From an uncultured Eudoraea sp. (GTDB taxonomy: Bacteria > Bacteroidota > Bacteroidia > Flavobacteriales > Flavobacteriaceae), in contig NZ_CAMYIP010000122.1 in NCBI RefSeq assembly GCF_947258525.1, positions 1-64,000 of the forward strand: 64,000 nucleotides of DNA, read 5' to 3'. This document shows positions 28,909 to 38,405 of the stretch, in pieces. The notes under the pieces are model-generated. The model saw only the letters and a list, made by a program, of their open reading frames with translations. It did no database searches and had not been told where the DNA came from. The translations under genes and the position numbers were made by a program. How positions within the stretch are numbered: position 1 is the first letter of the stretch; each line of letters begins with the position of its first letter.

Positions 28909-30600
28909 TTACCTGATTAATTTCTTATACTTTATTCTTTTGGGCATAATATCTGCTCCTAAGCGTTTCTTTTTATTTTCTTCATACTCGGTGAACGAAC
29001 CCTCAAAGAAATAGACCTGGGAATCGCCCTCAAAGGCCAGTATATGTGTACAAATACGATCCAGAAACCATCGATCGTGAGAAATTACTACGGCACAACC
29101 TGCGAAATTTTCCAAACCTTCCTCTAATGCCCTTAAGGTGTTTACATCCAGATCATTTGTAGGTTCATCTAATAACAATACATTACCCTCTTCTTTTAAA
29201 GTCATTGCGAGATGCAATCTGTTTCGTTCTCCTCCGGAAAGCATATTTACTTTCTTATTCTGTTCACTTCCTGAAAAATTAAATCGACTCAGATATGCCC
29301 TGGAGTTAACCTGCCTTCCACCCATCATAATTAATTCCTGACTGTCGCTGAAGTTTTCCCAGATAGACTTTTCTTTCTGAATATTAGAATGGCTTTGATC
29401 TACATAAGCTATTTTCGCTGTTTCCCCCACAATAAATTCACCTTTGTCCGGTGCTATTTCCTCCATTATCATCTTAAAAATAGTTGTTTTCCCAGCCCCA
29501 TTAGGCCCTATTACCCCAACTATTCCGGCTTGCGGTAACTTAAAATTTAAATCTTCATAAAGCAATTTATCACCAAACGCTTTGCTCACATTCTTAGCTT
29601 CAATAACATTGGTTCCAAGCCTTGGACCATTTGGAATATAGATTTCAAGCTTTTCATCAAGTTGTTTTTGATCCTGACTTAATAACTTATCGTAATTCTT
29701 AAGACGGGCTTTTTGTTTAGCCTGCCTGCCTTTTGCTCCCTGACGTACCCAATCTAATTCCCGCTCCAGTGTTTTCTGTCTTTTCGAAGCCTGTTTGCTT
29801 TCCTGTGCAAGGCGTTTGGATTTTTGATCCAGCCAGCTACTGTAATTTCCTTTCCATGGGATACCTTCACCCCTATCGAGTTCAAGTATCCAACCTGCAA
29901 CATTATCGAGGAAATAACGGTCGTGCGTTACCGCAATAACAGTTCCTTTATATTGTGCCAAATGGTGTTCTAGCCAGTGAACAGATTCAGCGTCTAAATG
30001 GTTTGTTGGCTCATCCAGCAATAAAATTTCCGGTTCCTGCAATAGCAACCTGCATAAAGCAACTCTTCTTCGCTCACCTCCAGATAATACAGCAATCTTC
30101 ATATCCGCCTCCGGTGTTCTAAGGGCGTCCATTGCAATCTCAAGTTTGGTATCGAGCTCCCAGGCATTTGAGGCATCTATCTTATCTTGCAGCGCTGCTT
30201 GCTTGTCCATTAGCTTCTGCATTTTATCAGCATCTTCATATACCTCCGGCAATCCAAACATATCATTAATCTTGTTATATTCGTCAAGGATAGCCACTGT
30301 TTCTGACACACCTTCCTTAACAACTTCCAATACTGTCTTGTTTTCATCAAGTACAGGCTCCTGTTCCAAATAACCCACCTTATACCCCGGAGAAAATACT
30401 ACATCTCCCTGATAGTTTTTGTCAACCCCGGCTATGATTCTCAACAATGTAGACTTACCCGATCCATTAAGACCGAGTATTCCTATTTTGGCTCCATAGA
30501 AGAAGCTTAAATAAATATTTTTAAGCACCGGAGTATTGGCATTCTTATAGGTTTTAGTAACCCCGGACATAGAAAAAATTACTTTCTTATCGTCAGACAT
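28909..30600 (-). CDS. ettA: Energy-dependent translational throttle protein EttA (ABC-F)
   Basis: A 563-residue soluble protein with two ATP-binding cassettes: Walker A GLNGSGKST (near 41) and GPNGAGKTT (near 360), signatures LSGGERRRVAL (near 170) and LSGGERNRLHL (near 463), and Walker B/DEPTNHLD and DEPTNDLD. The interdomain arm (about residues 240-310) is short and basic, as in EttA. It binds the ribosomal E site and gates the first peptide bond according to the ATP/ADP ratio. Length and motifs are complete. Confidence 0.94.
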   Translation of the reverse strand: MSDDKKVIFSMSGVTKTYKNANTPVLKNIYLSFFYGAKIGILGLNGSGKSTLLRIIAGVDKNYQGDVVFSPGYKVGYLEQEPVLDENKTVLEVVKEGVSETVAILDEYNKINDMFGLPEVYEDADKMQKLMDKQAALQDKIDASNAWELDTKLEIAMDALRTPEADMKIAVLSGGERRRVALCRLLLQEPEILLLDEPTNHLDAESVHWLEHHLAQYKGTVIAVTHDRYFLDNVAGWILELDRGEGIPWKGNYSSWLDQKSKRLAQESKQASKRQKTLERELDWVRQGAKGRQAKQKARLKNYDKLLSQDQKQLDEKLEIYIPNGPRLGTNVIEAKNVSKAFGDKLLYEDLNFKLPQAGIVGVIGPNGAGKTTIFKMIMEEIAPDKGEFIVGETAKIAYVDQSHSNIQKEKSIWENFSDSQELIMMGGRQVNSRAYLSRFNFSGSEQNKKVNMLSGGERNRLHLAMTLKEEGNVLLLDEPTNDLDVNTLRALEEGLENFAGCAVVISHDRWFLDRICTHILAFEGDSQVYFFEGSFTEYEENKKKRLGADIMPKRIKYKKLIR

Positions 30601-30684
30601 AAACTTAATATGTTTTTGGAATAGTATTAATAAAACAGTTTAAAGAGCTGTTTTGAAATTGAAAAATATAATTGGAAACAGGGT

Positions 30685-30867
30685 TCAAACCCTTCCTTTT
30701 AGTGCATTGAATACCCAGGCTATTGCAAAGAATCCAATTCCAACGGAGGCAAATCCCCATCCTGCTACATCGTCGTATCGAAATGCCCCAAGTGCAATTA
30801 ATCCGAAGCCGACAGAAATCATAATAAAAGTAGCCCAGGCAAGGACTGTATTCTTGTTCATTCCCAT
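30685..30867 (-). CDS. Small two-helix membrane protein (CAL67264-like)
   Basis: A 60-residue protein with two hydrophobic helices (about 8-28 and 35-56) joined by an RYDDVAG loop. The pattern resembles the small CAL67264-type membrane proteins found across Flavobacteriia, of unknown function. A second ATG at 30861 is equally possible. It is 84 bp downstream of the divergent-looking end of the oxidoreductase and follows ettA's start region on the same strand. Confidence 0.6.
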   Translation of the reverse strand: MGMNKNTVLAWATFIMISVGFGLIALGAFRYDDVAGWGFASVGIGFFAIAWVFNALKGRV

Positions 30868-30938
30868 GATAGTTAGTTTAGTTGGACCTCAAATATCGGA
30901 AATTTTATAAGAATTTTTCAAAGTAAATACTTAAACTT

Positions 30939-31922
30939 TTATTTTTCAAAGGGAAATACTACCCCTGTTTGTTCCCTAATATCGTCCATAATCCTAATTA
31001 AATCATGAGTATTTTTCAAAGACCAAAGTTCACTTTCCAAATCACCTTTCATGATACAGCGATGTACTTCTTCTATCTCATACTCATATCCTTTTCCTTT
31101 TTTAGGCAACTGAACATTTTCTACTTCATCGTTTTTTTCAATAGAATATTCCTGCGTCTCATGCCAGCGCGGAGCTAAATACACTGTTCCTTCAGAACCG
31201 GAAATCTGTGCTTTCATTTCTGAATTAGACGTAAGACCACTGTATAATATCGCCTGAGCATTTGGATATTCAAAAATCATAGAAGTTTGGATATCTACCC
31301 CCGTCTTAAATATTTTGGAAGAAGCCAGAATTTTTTCCGGATATCCCAAAATAAGATATGCCAAAAAAATTGGATAGATCCCAATGTCCAGTAGAGATCC
31401 TCCGGCCAATTCAGGATTCAGAAGCCTCCCGTTTTCATTTCTGTCAAGTGCGTAAAAAGCAAAATCCGCGTGTATGTATGATACATCTCCAATAAAACCA
31501 TCATCTAGCAAATCCTTCACTTTTCTAATAGACGGGTTAAACCTACTCCACAATGCTTCCATCAAAAAAACTTTTTTCTCTCTTGCTACAGCTATCATTT
31601 CTTCAACCTCACCCCTATTTATCCCCATAGGTTTTTCACAAAGTACATTTCTGCCCTGCTTCATGGCCTCTATACTCAACTCTTTATGAGAAGTATGTGG
31701 TGTTGCAATGTAAACCACATCTACATCTCCACAACTAAATAATTCTTTATAGCTGCCAAATGCATATTTGGCATTATTTAATGCCCCAAAATGTTTGGCT
31801 TTTTCAATATCTCGGGAAGCAACTGCCGTGAGTTCCCCATCTGCCACTAATTTTAAATCATCTACAAACTTTTGAGCTATATTCCCCAATCCGACTATTC
31901 CCCAACGAATTTTTTCTTTCAT
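30939..31922 (-). CDS. Gfo/Idh/MocA family oxidoreductase
   Basis: A 327-residue NAD(P)-dependent dehydrogenase. The Rossmann fingerprint is WGIVGLGNIA (residues 7-16), the cofactor- and substrate-binding motif is CEKPMGI (near residue 95), and the C-terminal half has the GFO_IDH_MocA_C beta-sheet. Members oxidise or reduce sugar-like or polyol substrates. The specific substrate is unknown. It is a stand-alone gene and is divergent from the carboxylase subunit. Confidence 0.88.
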   Translation of the reverse strand: MKEKIRWGIVGLGNIAQKFVDDLKLVADGELTAVASRDIEKAKHFGALNNAKYAFGSYKELFSCGDVDVVYIATPHTSHKELSIEAMKQGRNVLCEKPMGINRGEVEEMIAVAREKKVFLMEALWSRFNPSIRKVKDLLDDGFIGDVSYIHADFAFYALDRNENGRLLNPELAGGSLLDIGIYPIFLAYLILGYPEKILASSKIFKTGVDIQTSMIFEYPNAQAILYSGLTSNSEMKAQISGSEGTVYLAPRWHETQEYSIEKNDEVENVQLPKKGKGYEYEIEEVHRCIMKGDLESELWSLKNTHDLIRIMDDIREQTGVVFPFEK

Positions 31923-32001
31923 ATCTTACTGTTCAGTTTTGTTAAAGTTAATCAATATTACTCCTTATCTTTAACCCTGTTAAAGAAACTGAAGATAAAG
32001 A

Positions 32002-33630
32002 ATGGATATCAACTTCAATAAAAACGAAGATCGCAATAAATTACTAATCTCAGAGCTAAAGAAAAGGCTTATAAAGGTAAAATTGGGTGGTGGAAAAACC
32101 CGAATTGAAAAGCAGCATGAACTGGGAAAAATGTCTGCAAGAGAGCGTATAGATTACTTGTTGGATGATAATAGTAATGCTATTGAGATTGGTGCTTTTG
32201 CCGGCGATAATATGTACAAAGAACATGGGGGGTGCCCGTCTGGAGGTGTTGTAGTCAAAATAGGCTTTATTAAAGGCAAACAATGTATTGTAGTAGCGAA
32301 TGATGCTACGGTTAAAGCTGGTGCATGGTTCCCGATTACTGCTAAAAAAAATCTCAGAGCTCAGGAAATCGCCATAGAAAATAAACTCCCAATTATTTAT
32401 TTGGTAGACAGCGCAGGGGTTTATCTGCCTATGCAGGACGAAATTTTTCCGGACAAAGAGCATTTTGGCCGTATTTTCAGAAACAATGCCATTATGAGCA
32501 GTAAGGGTATAGTTCAAATAGCGGCAATTATGGGCAGTTGTGTTGCCGGAGGAGCCTATTTGCCCATTATGAGTGATGAAGCTCTAATTGTAGAAAAAAC
32601 GGGAAGTATTTTTCTAGCCGGTAGTTATTTGGTAAAAGCAGCAATTGGTGAGGATATTGATAATGAAACTCTAGGAGGAGCTGTAACCCATAGTGAAATA
32701 AGCGGAGTAACTGATTATAAGGCAAAAGATGATAAGGATGCCTTAGATATTATCAAAAACCTGATTGATAAAATTGGGAGTCCTGTTACCGCCGGATTTA
32801 GCAGAATTAAATCTATAAAACCTGCAGAGAAACAGGAAGATATTTATGGTATTTTACCCGGCTCAAGGACGGAGCAATATGATATGCTTGAAATAATAAA
32901 GCGTCTTGTAGACAACTCCGAGTTCCAGCAATATAAGGAAGGTTTTGGGAAAACACTTCTCACCGGTTATGCTCGTATTGATGGCTGGGCAGTAGGCATT
33001 GTGGCAAATCAGCGAAAAGTAGTGAAAACGAAAAAAGGTGAAATGCGTTTCGGGGGTGTTATTTATTCCGATTCTGCAGACAAGGCCACTAGATTTATCG
33101 CTAACTGCAATCAGAAGAAAATACCTCTTGTTTTCCTTCAGGATGTTACAGGGTTTATGGTTGGGAGTAAAAGTGAACACGGTGGTATTATAAAAGACGG
33201 GGCCAAAATGGTTAATGCGGTTAGTAATTCTGTTGTACCTAAATTTACTGTTATTATTGGCAATAGTTATGGAGCCGGGAATTACGCCATGTGCGGTAAA
33301 GCCTATGATCCCAGACTAATAGTAGCCTGGCCAAGTGCCGAGCTGGCTGTAATGAGCGGTAATTCTGCAGCTAAGGTATTGCTTCAAATAGAAAAAGCAT
33401 CGTTAAAAAAGAAAGGCGAGAAAATAACTCCGGAAAAAGAGGCCGAACTTTTTGATGAAATTAAAAAAAGATATGACAGGCAGATTTCTCCTTATTATGC
33501 CGCCGCACATTTATGGACAGATGCCATAATAGATCCCCTGGAAACTCGAAAATGGATTTCCTTAGGTATAGAAGCTGCAAATCTTGCACCGATCGAAAAA
33601 GCTTTCAATATGGGCGTTTTGCAAGTTTAG
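32002..33630 (+). CDS. Acyl-CoA carboxylase beta subunit (methylcrotonyl-/propionyl-CoA carboxylase type)
   Basis: A 542-residue carboxyltransferase with two crotonase-like domains. It contains the acyl-CoA binding NDATVKAGAWFPIT (near residue 100), QEIAIENKLPIIYLVDSAG (near 123) and IMGSCVAGGAYLP (near 175) in the N-terminal domain, and GNSYGAGNYAMCGKAYDPR (near 420) in the C-terminal domain, which carries the biotin-accepting oxyanion holes. It most resembles methylcrotonyl-CoA carboxylase beta chains (leucine degradation). The biotin carboxylase/BCCP subunit is not in the window, so it must be encoded elsewhere. Confidence 0.87.
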   Translation: MDINFNKNEDRNKLLISELKKRLIKVKLGGGKTRIEKQHELGKMSARERIDYLLDDNSNAIEIGAFAGDNMYKEHGGCPSGGVVVKIGFIKGKQCIVVANDATVKAGAWFPITAKKNLRAQEIAIENKLPIIYLVDSAGVYLPMQDEIFPDKEHFGRIFRNNAIMSSKGIVQIAAIMGSCVAGGAYLPIMSDEALIVEKTGSIFLAGSYLVKAAIGEDIDNETLGGAVTHSEISGVTDYKAKDDKDALDIIKNLIDKIGSPVTAGFSRIKSIKPAEKQEDIYGILPGSRTEQYDMLEIIKRLVDNSEFQQYKEGFGKTLLTGYARIDGWAVGIVANQRKVVKTKKGEMRFGGVIYSDSADKATRFIANCNQKKIPLVFLQDVTGFMVGSKSEHGGIIKDGAKMVNAVSNSVVPKFTVIIGNSYGAGNYAMCGKAYDPRLIVAWPSAELAVMSGNSAAKVLLQIEKASLKKKGEKITPEKEAELFDEIKKRYDRQISPYYAAAHLWTDAIIDPLETRKWISLGIEAANLAPIEKAFNMGVLQV

Positions 33631-34973
33631 TTACCCAAATGTTCAGTTACCCTGGGTATTAGTAATAACTCTGTTTGCCTGCCATTTACATACCTAAAAC
33701 CTTCTTCCCCATAGAATCCGGCTTCTTCGAGCATGATCCTAATATCTCTATTCCATTCCGGAACATTAATGGTCGTATTTAATTCTATCGCATACACGGT
33801 GTTGGGGTTAAGCGGATAGTTCTCACCATCGTCTTTCATAATACCTCCCTGAGAATCCCACATCCCAATTGTTGTTCCTGCAGAATGGCCATAGGATCCT
33901 AATGGATGTGTATAAATAGCAGGCCTAAATCCGGCTTCTTTAGCCTGATCTAATGCGATTTTTAATATTTGATTTCCTGTACGCCCCCTTATCATATTCT
34001 TTGTAAGATAGTCCTGTACACGATTCCCATCTTTAAGGCCTTGCTTTAAAAACTCCGGTGCTTCCTTCTCTCCCGGTTTTAGAACATAGGCCAATTCCTG
34101 ACAATCGGTATTTAGCCTCAGGTAGGTAATCCCAAAGTCACAGTGTAATAAATCTCCGGGTAAAATCACCATTTGGTCTGGTCTGCCCGAAAATGAATAG
34201 AGATGACCCTCTAATTCATCATTGGTGCGCTGCACATCTACCGTAGGATGGAACCATGTCTCCAGACCCAGATCTGTAACTTTTTGCCGCATCCACCATT
34301 CTACTTCAGTAGTTGTTGTAATTCCAGGGGTAATAACTTTTTCAGAAAATGCCTCAGCAATAATTTGATGTGTAATGGATACCAATTGATTATAAATAAC
34401 CATTTCCCGTTCTGTTCTTGTTTCAATCCATCTAACAGCAAGTTGTTCAGCAGATACTATTCTTGAAGCGTATTCCCTTGGTAAATTCTGCAAGAATTCC
34501 TCATAGTCTGTCTTATCTAAACCATCGGCAATATTGTGATCCTTTGAATAATTTAAACCTATTTTTTTTGGATTTCGTTCTTCTATTAGCTGAATTAATC
34601 TTTGCCATTGATCCGGTTCTTTCTCCTTATCCCAAGCCGAAGAGATGTTATTTCCCACATTGTATCTCGCCACAGCAAGTTTTTCGATAGTGTTCTTGGT
34701 TTTATCCCTGTAAAACAGCAGAATGGTTCTTCTTCTGGCATTGAGCCATGTAGCAGGCAGCATGGTTCTCAATACCGGATCTTCATTATATTCCCGTGAA
34801 ATAAGAATCCACATATCCATATCCGATTGGTCCATAAGCTCCGGTAATAGTACTTCAAACCGTTCGTTTAAAATTTCATCAATAACTTGTGCTCGCTCTT
34901 CTTCTGGGAGGATTTGCTGGCATATTAAGGATGAACTAATAAAAAGCAATAGCAATGTTAGATAAGGTTTCAT
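33627..34973 (-). CDS. Secreted M24 family metallopeptidase (Xaa-Pro type)
   Basis: 448 residues from the ATG at 34973, which starts a clear signal peptide (LLLLFISSSLIC). An ATG at 35006 would add 11 residues. The C-terminal pita-bread fold shows the metal ligands in LHCDFGITYLRLNTDC (two Asp), THPLGSYGHSAG (His), YAIELNT (Glu) and a later Glu. M24B enzymes cleave N-terminal residues next to proline. The gene overlaps the end of the convergent carboxylase gene by 4 bp. Confidence 0.85.
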   Translation of the reverse strand: MKPYLTLLLLFISSSLICQQILPEEERAQVIDEILNERFEVLLPELMDQSDMDMWILISREYNEDPVLRTMLPATWLNARRRTILLFYRDKTKNTIEKLAVARYNVGNNISSAWDKEKEPDQWQRLIQLIEERNPKKIGLNYSKDHNIADGLDKTDYEEFLQNLPREYASRIVSAEQLAVRWIETRTEREMVIYNQLVSITHQIIAEAFSEKVITPGITTTTEVEWWMRQKVTDLGLETWFHPTVDVQRTNDELEGHLYSFSGRPDQMVILPGDLLHCDFGITYLRLNTDCQELAYVLKPGEKEAPEFLKQGLKDGNRVQDYLTKNMIRGRTGNQILKIALDQAKEAGFRPAIYTHPLGSYGHSAGTTIGMWDSQGGIMKDDGENYPLNPNTVYAIELNTTINVPEWNRDIRIMLEEAGFYGEEGFRYVNGRQTELLLIPRVTEHLGN

Positions 34974-35046
34974 AAAATGGATGGAATTCTTTTGATTAAA
35001 ATTCATATTGATATAACAATTGGATTTTTCAGGCTAACCGAAAATA

Positions 35047-36114
35047 TCAGGTTTTTATCATGGCCAAACTCTTTTCTCTCATAATCTTACCATTGGTAGT
35101 GTTCTTAAAAGCCGGCAAATAAAAGATTTCTTTTGGTAACTCAAATTTATTTAAATCAGCTTTTAAAATGAGTTCCTTAAGCCCTTCGATATTTTCACCT
35201 TCAACAACTAAGACTAATTTCTGCCCTAACTTTTCATCCGGTAAAGCACCAACAAAAAATCTTGATTTTATTAACGTTGATAATTTTCGTTCAATATGTT
35301 CGGGAATTAATTTGATGCCACCTGAATTAATAATATTGTCATATCTCCCCAACCAAAGAAATTCCCTTTCCGAAATCAACTCTACAATATCATTAGTGAT
35401 AACGGGTTCATCACTAATATTCGGAGCATTAATGACAAGACATTTTCTGTCATCCTGTGAAATAGATATATCAGGTAATATTTCAAAAGCATTATGGTCT
35501 GAGTTGGGATCGGTATGATTCAATGGTCTAACCGCAACATGTGTAATAGTTTCCGTCATCCCATAAGTTTCAAAAATCCTTGTAGCACTAGAGCTAATCA
35601 ATTTCCTTAATTGTAAAGATACCGGAGCTCCGCCAACTATGACCGTCTCGATCTGATTTAATTTATTTATAGAAGATTCCAATTGTAGTGGTACCATAGC
35701 ACAAAATTTATACGATCCTGATACACCATCAAGAGGCCTTGAAGTGGGTGCTACAAAATCTATTTCCAAACCTAGTACCATTGCTCTTACCAGCATCATC
35801 TTCCCTGCAATATATCCTGTAGAAAGGCATAGTAATACCCTATCACCCGGTTCTAACCCAAAATATTCACCGGTAACTTTGGCGGAGTTTACCATGTGCT
35901 GCTTTTTTAACGCCACCCCAATAGGAATACCGGTAGAGCCAGAAGTTCTCACCGTAAGTTCAGAATCCGGGGACAACCAATCTAGAAGAAAGTCGCCTAT
36001 TTCCTTTTCAAAATCTTCTCCTTCCTTAATTAAACTATAAGCTACCTCCTTTAACTCCTCATTAGAATATCCATGGCCGTCAAGTTTAAACTGAGGTGGT
36101 ATTTCAACTTCCAT
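35047..36114 (-). CDS. menE: O-succinylbenzoate-CoA ligase
   Basis: A 355-residue adenylate-forming enzyme. The ATP-binding loop is TSGSTGIPIGV (near residue 60), the AMP-binding FETYGMTET motif is near residue 188, and the C-terminal hinge contains GRYDNIINSGGIKLIP (near 260) with the catalytic lysine in NGKIMREKS at the end. It is shorter than typical MenE, as is usual in Bacteroidota. It activates o-succinylbenzoate to its CoA ester in menaquinone synthesis. It is 10 bp downstream of the CPBP protease gene and follows menC on the same strand. Confidence 0.9.
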   Translation of the reverse strand: MEVEIPPQFKLDGHGYSNEELKEVAYSLIKEGEDFEKEIGDFLLDWLSPDSELTVRTSGSTGIPIGVALKKQHMVNSAKVTGEYFGLEPGDRVLLCLSTGYIAGKMMLVRAMVLGLEIDFVAPTSRPLDGVSGSYKFCAMVPLQLESSINKLNQIETVIVGGAPVSLQLRKLISSSATRIFETYGMTETITHVAVRPLNHTDPNSDHNAFEILPDISISQDDRKCLVINAPNISDEPVITNDIVELISEREFLWLGRYDNIINSGGIKLIPEHIERKLSTLIKSRFFVGALPDEKLGQKLVLVVEGENIEGLKELILKADLNKFELPKEIFYLPAFKNTTNGKIMREKSLAMIKT

Positions 36115-36124
36115 ATACTTAAAT

Positions 36125-37066
36125 TTAAGGTATTTTATCTAAATCTGCCGGGGTTAAAACTTCGCCGGTTAGGCGTTCCTTCCAATTAGTCCATCCATAT
36201 TTTTTTGACAATATAAAGAGCACTATGGGATAGACAATAAAAACAGGTGCAAATACTTCCCAACCAATTTCGGGTTCAGAAATATCCTTATAAATAGAAT
36301 TTGTTTGAAAAGCTGTCCACTCGGCGGTAACAAGTATAGCTGCCGTTAAATTATTTGCAGCATGAAAACCCAAAGCCAATTCCAGACCTTCATCCATTAG
36401 CGTAAGAATACCCAAAAACAGGCCGGTCCCAATATAAAAAACCATGACCCCATACCCTATTTTAGCTACTTCCGGATTAAAAATATGTAGCAACCCAAAA
36501 AAGACGGACGTAACCAAAAGAGGAACCCACCTGTTTTTTGCAGCTATACCCAATCCTTGCATTAAATAACCACGCATAAAATACTCTTCAAAACTAGTTT
36601 GAATAGGAATAAAAATAAGGGCAATAAGCAATAGAATTAAAAATGGGCCCGGTTGAAAATTATAGACATAATCTTCAGGTGAGATAAAGATATCCAAGCC
36701 AATAAATCCTACAGAAATTAGAGCCCACAGGAAAAATGTAAAAAACACTCTTTTCCAATCAATACTTTTCCGTGAAGTAGTCAAAGAACGAAAGCTTTGT
36801 TTATGCAAATATTTTACAGTAAGATAGAGTGCCAAAAAACCTACGACAAAGGTTAACAGAGCAAGAAAGAAAAATAAATTAGAACCCAATAGATTTGCAA
36901 TACTTGCCACGTCAGTTGGGTAATCGCCTGTTTCTAAAGCTTTTGCAAGAAGAATCAATACCAGGGGTCCTGCTCCCAAAAATTGCCAACCTATGAAAAT
37001 GATTATTACCCCTACAGCATACCGCCAGAGTTCATTTAATCCCTTATAACCTTGTTCTATGTACAT
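36125..37066 (-). CDS. CPBP family intramembrane glutamic endopeptidase
   Basis: 313 residues from the ATG at 37066; the longer frame starts at a TTG at 37093. There are about eight membrane helices. The three CPBP motifs are present: the glutamate pair with Arg (FEEYFMRG, near residue 157), a His in FGLLHIFN (near 194) and a His/Asn pair in FHAANN (near 244). Members cleave prenylated or membrane substrates or act in bacteriocin immunity. It overlaps menC by 10 bp and lies 10 bp before menE, inside the menaquinone genes, though no role in that pathway is known. Confidence 0.83.
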   Translation of the reverse strand: MYIEQGYKGLNELWRYAVGVIIIFIGWQFLGAGPLVLILLAKALETGDYPTDVASIANLLGSNLFFFLALLTFVVGFLALYLTVKYLHKQSFRSLTTSRKSIDWKRVFFTFFLWALISVGFIGLDIFISPEDYVYNFQPGPFLILLLIALIFIPIQTSFEEYFMRGYLMQGLGIAAKNRWVPLLVTSVFFGLLHIFNPEVAKIGYGVMVFYIGTGLFLGILTLMDEGLELALGFHAANNLTAAILVTAEWTAFQTNSIYKDISEPEIGWEVFAPVFIVYPIVLFILSKKYGWTNWKERLTGEVLTPADLDKIP

Positions 37067-38109
37067 AATTTGTTGATTAAGTTTTGTTCCCAATTCGCAT
37101 TCTTATCGTAATGCAGTTTCCCTGTTTGTATTTTGAGTGGACTGTCAAAGTTATTAGTAAACAAGGACCCGGTTCCCAAACCCTGAGGCATTTTGCTATT
37201 TAGCGTATAGGTCCACTGGGCAATTGCGTTAAGGCCAATATTGCTTTCCAAAGCACTCGTAACCCACCAGCCAATATTTAATTTTTCGGCTATATCAATC
37301 CATTCCGCGCTTTCTCTAAAACCCCCAATAAGGCTGGGCTTTAAAATTATATAGTGTGGCATTATGGTTTTAAGTAGTTTCTCCTTTTCTTTCGCACTAA
37401 AGATGCCAATTAGCTCCTCATCAAGGGCTACCGGGAGTGGAGATTTTTCACAGATGTCCTTCATCTTTACAGGAAATCCTTGTTTAATGGGTTGTTCAAT
37501 AGAATGTAACTCACAGGCAGCTAATTCCTTGAGTTTATCCAGGGCTTCCTCTTCTTTGAATGCCCCATTCGCATCAACCCGAATTTCTATTTCTTCTCTG
37601 GTGTATTTTTTTCTCAGTGAAGTCAGCAGCGATAGTTCCTCATCAAAATCAATGGCTCCTATTTTCATTTTAATACAACTGAATCCTGATTTTATTTTTT
37701 GAGTTATTTGTTCCTGCATATATTTTTTATCACCCATCCAAACAAGACCATTAATTTCAATTGCTGCTATAGATTTAGTGAAATTGGATGGGAAAAGCAA
37801 AAACGGGTCCTCAGACTGCAGTGAAATGAATGCCTGTTCCACGCCAAATGCAATACTTGGATAATCTTTTAAGTCTTCTAAAAGCCTTTCTTTGCCAAAA
37901 TGTATATGTGAGCAAGTCCAGGACAATTTGTCTTCATATTCCGGAATATCATCAACACTAAGGCCTCTGAACAAACCGCATTCTCCAATGCCAAGTTTTC
38001 CATGATTATTCAGAATTAAAAACCAGGTTTCTTTTTTCTTCAGTATCCCGCGTGAGGTGCCACTTGGTCTTTTAAAGATTAAATCGTATTTCTTGTAAAC
38101 AGCCTCCAT
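37057..38109 (-). CDS. menC: o-Succinylbenzoate synthase
   Basis: 350 residues from the ATG at 38109. A longer frame to 38196 begins with a hydrophobic stretch foreign to the enolase superfamily. Signature residues are the catalytic Lys in CIKMKIG (near 134), metal ligands Asp in RVDANGAF (near 162), Glu in SIEQPI (near 189) and Asp in VALDEELIG (near 213), and Lys in YIILKPSLIGG (near 236). It dehydrates SHCHC to o-succinylbenzoate. It is translationally coupled to the CPBP gene and upstream of menE. Confidence 0.92.
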   Translation of the reverse strand: MEAVYKKYDLIFKRPSGTSRGILKKKETWFLILNNHGKLGIGECGLFRGLSVDDIPEYEDKLSWTCSHIHFGKERLLEDLKDYPSIAFGVEQAFISLQSEDPFLLFPSNFTKSIAAIEINGLVWMGDKKYMQEQITQKIKSGFSCIKMKIGAIDFDEELSLLTSLRKKYTREEIEIRVDANGAFKEEEALDKLKELAACELHSIEQPIKQGFPVKMKDICEKSPLPVALDEELIGIFSAKEKEKLLKTIMPHYIILKPSLIGGFRESAEWIDIAEKLNIGWWVTSALESNIGLNAIAQWTYTLNSKMPQGLGTGSLFTNNFDSPLKIQTGKLHYDKNANWEQNLINKLCT

Positions 38110-38405
38110 ATGAATTGGGGTTAAATTTAACCATATTTTCAGTCTAAAAATTACAGAAAGGAGGGAAATAACTAAAAAGTAATATGAATCAACCATGCTT
38201 TTTCGGGCATAGCTGAATTCTAACGTTTAAATTGAGTCTGAATAGTTATTGGTGAAAGATATTTCCTAAAAAAACAGCTCATTTTCTAAGACAAATGCAA
38301 ATAACACGGTAGTGCCACTTCTATATCTAGAAATTAATTTTAGTTGCTGAAAAGCTTCTAACCAAAGCTAATGGGTAATTAGGTAAAAAGAAATAGGTCA
38401 GATAA

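Noticed and set aside
32056-32517. Long antisense frame of 153 codons within the carboxylase gene
   Set aside because: It is a shadow of a well-conserved coding sequence on the opposite strand, with no family resemblance.
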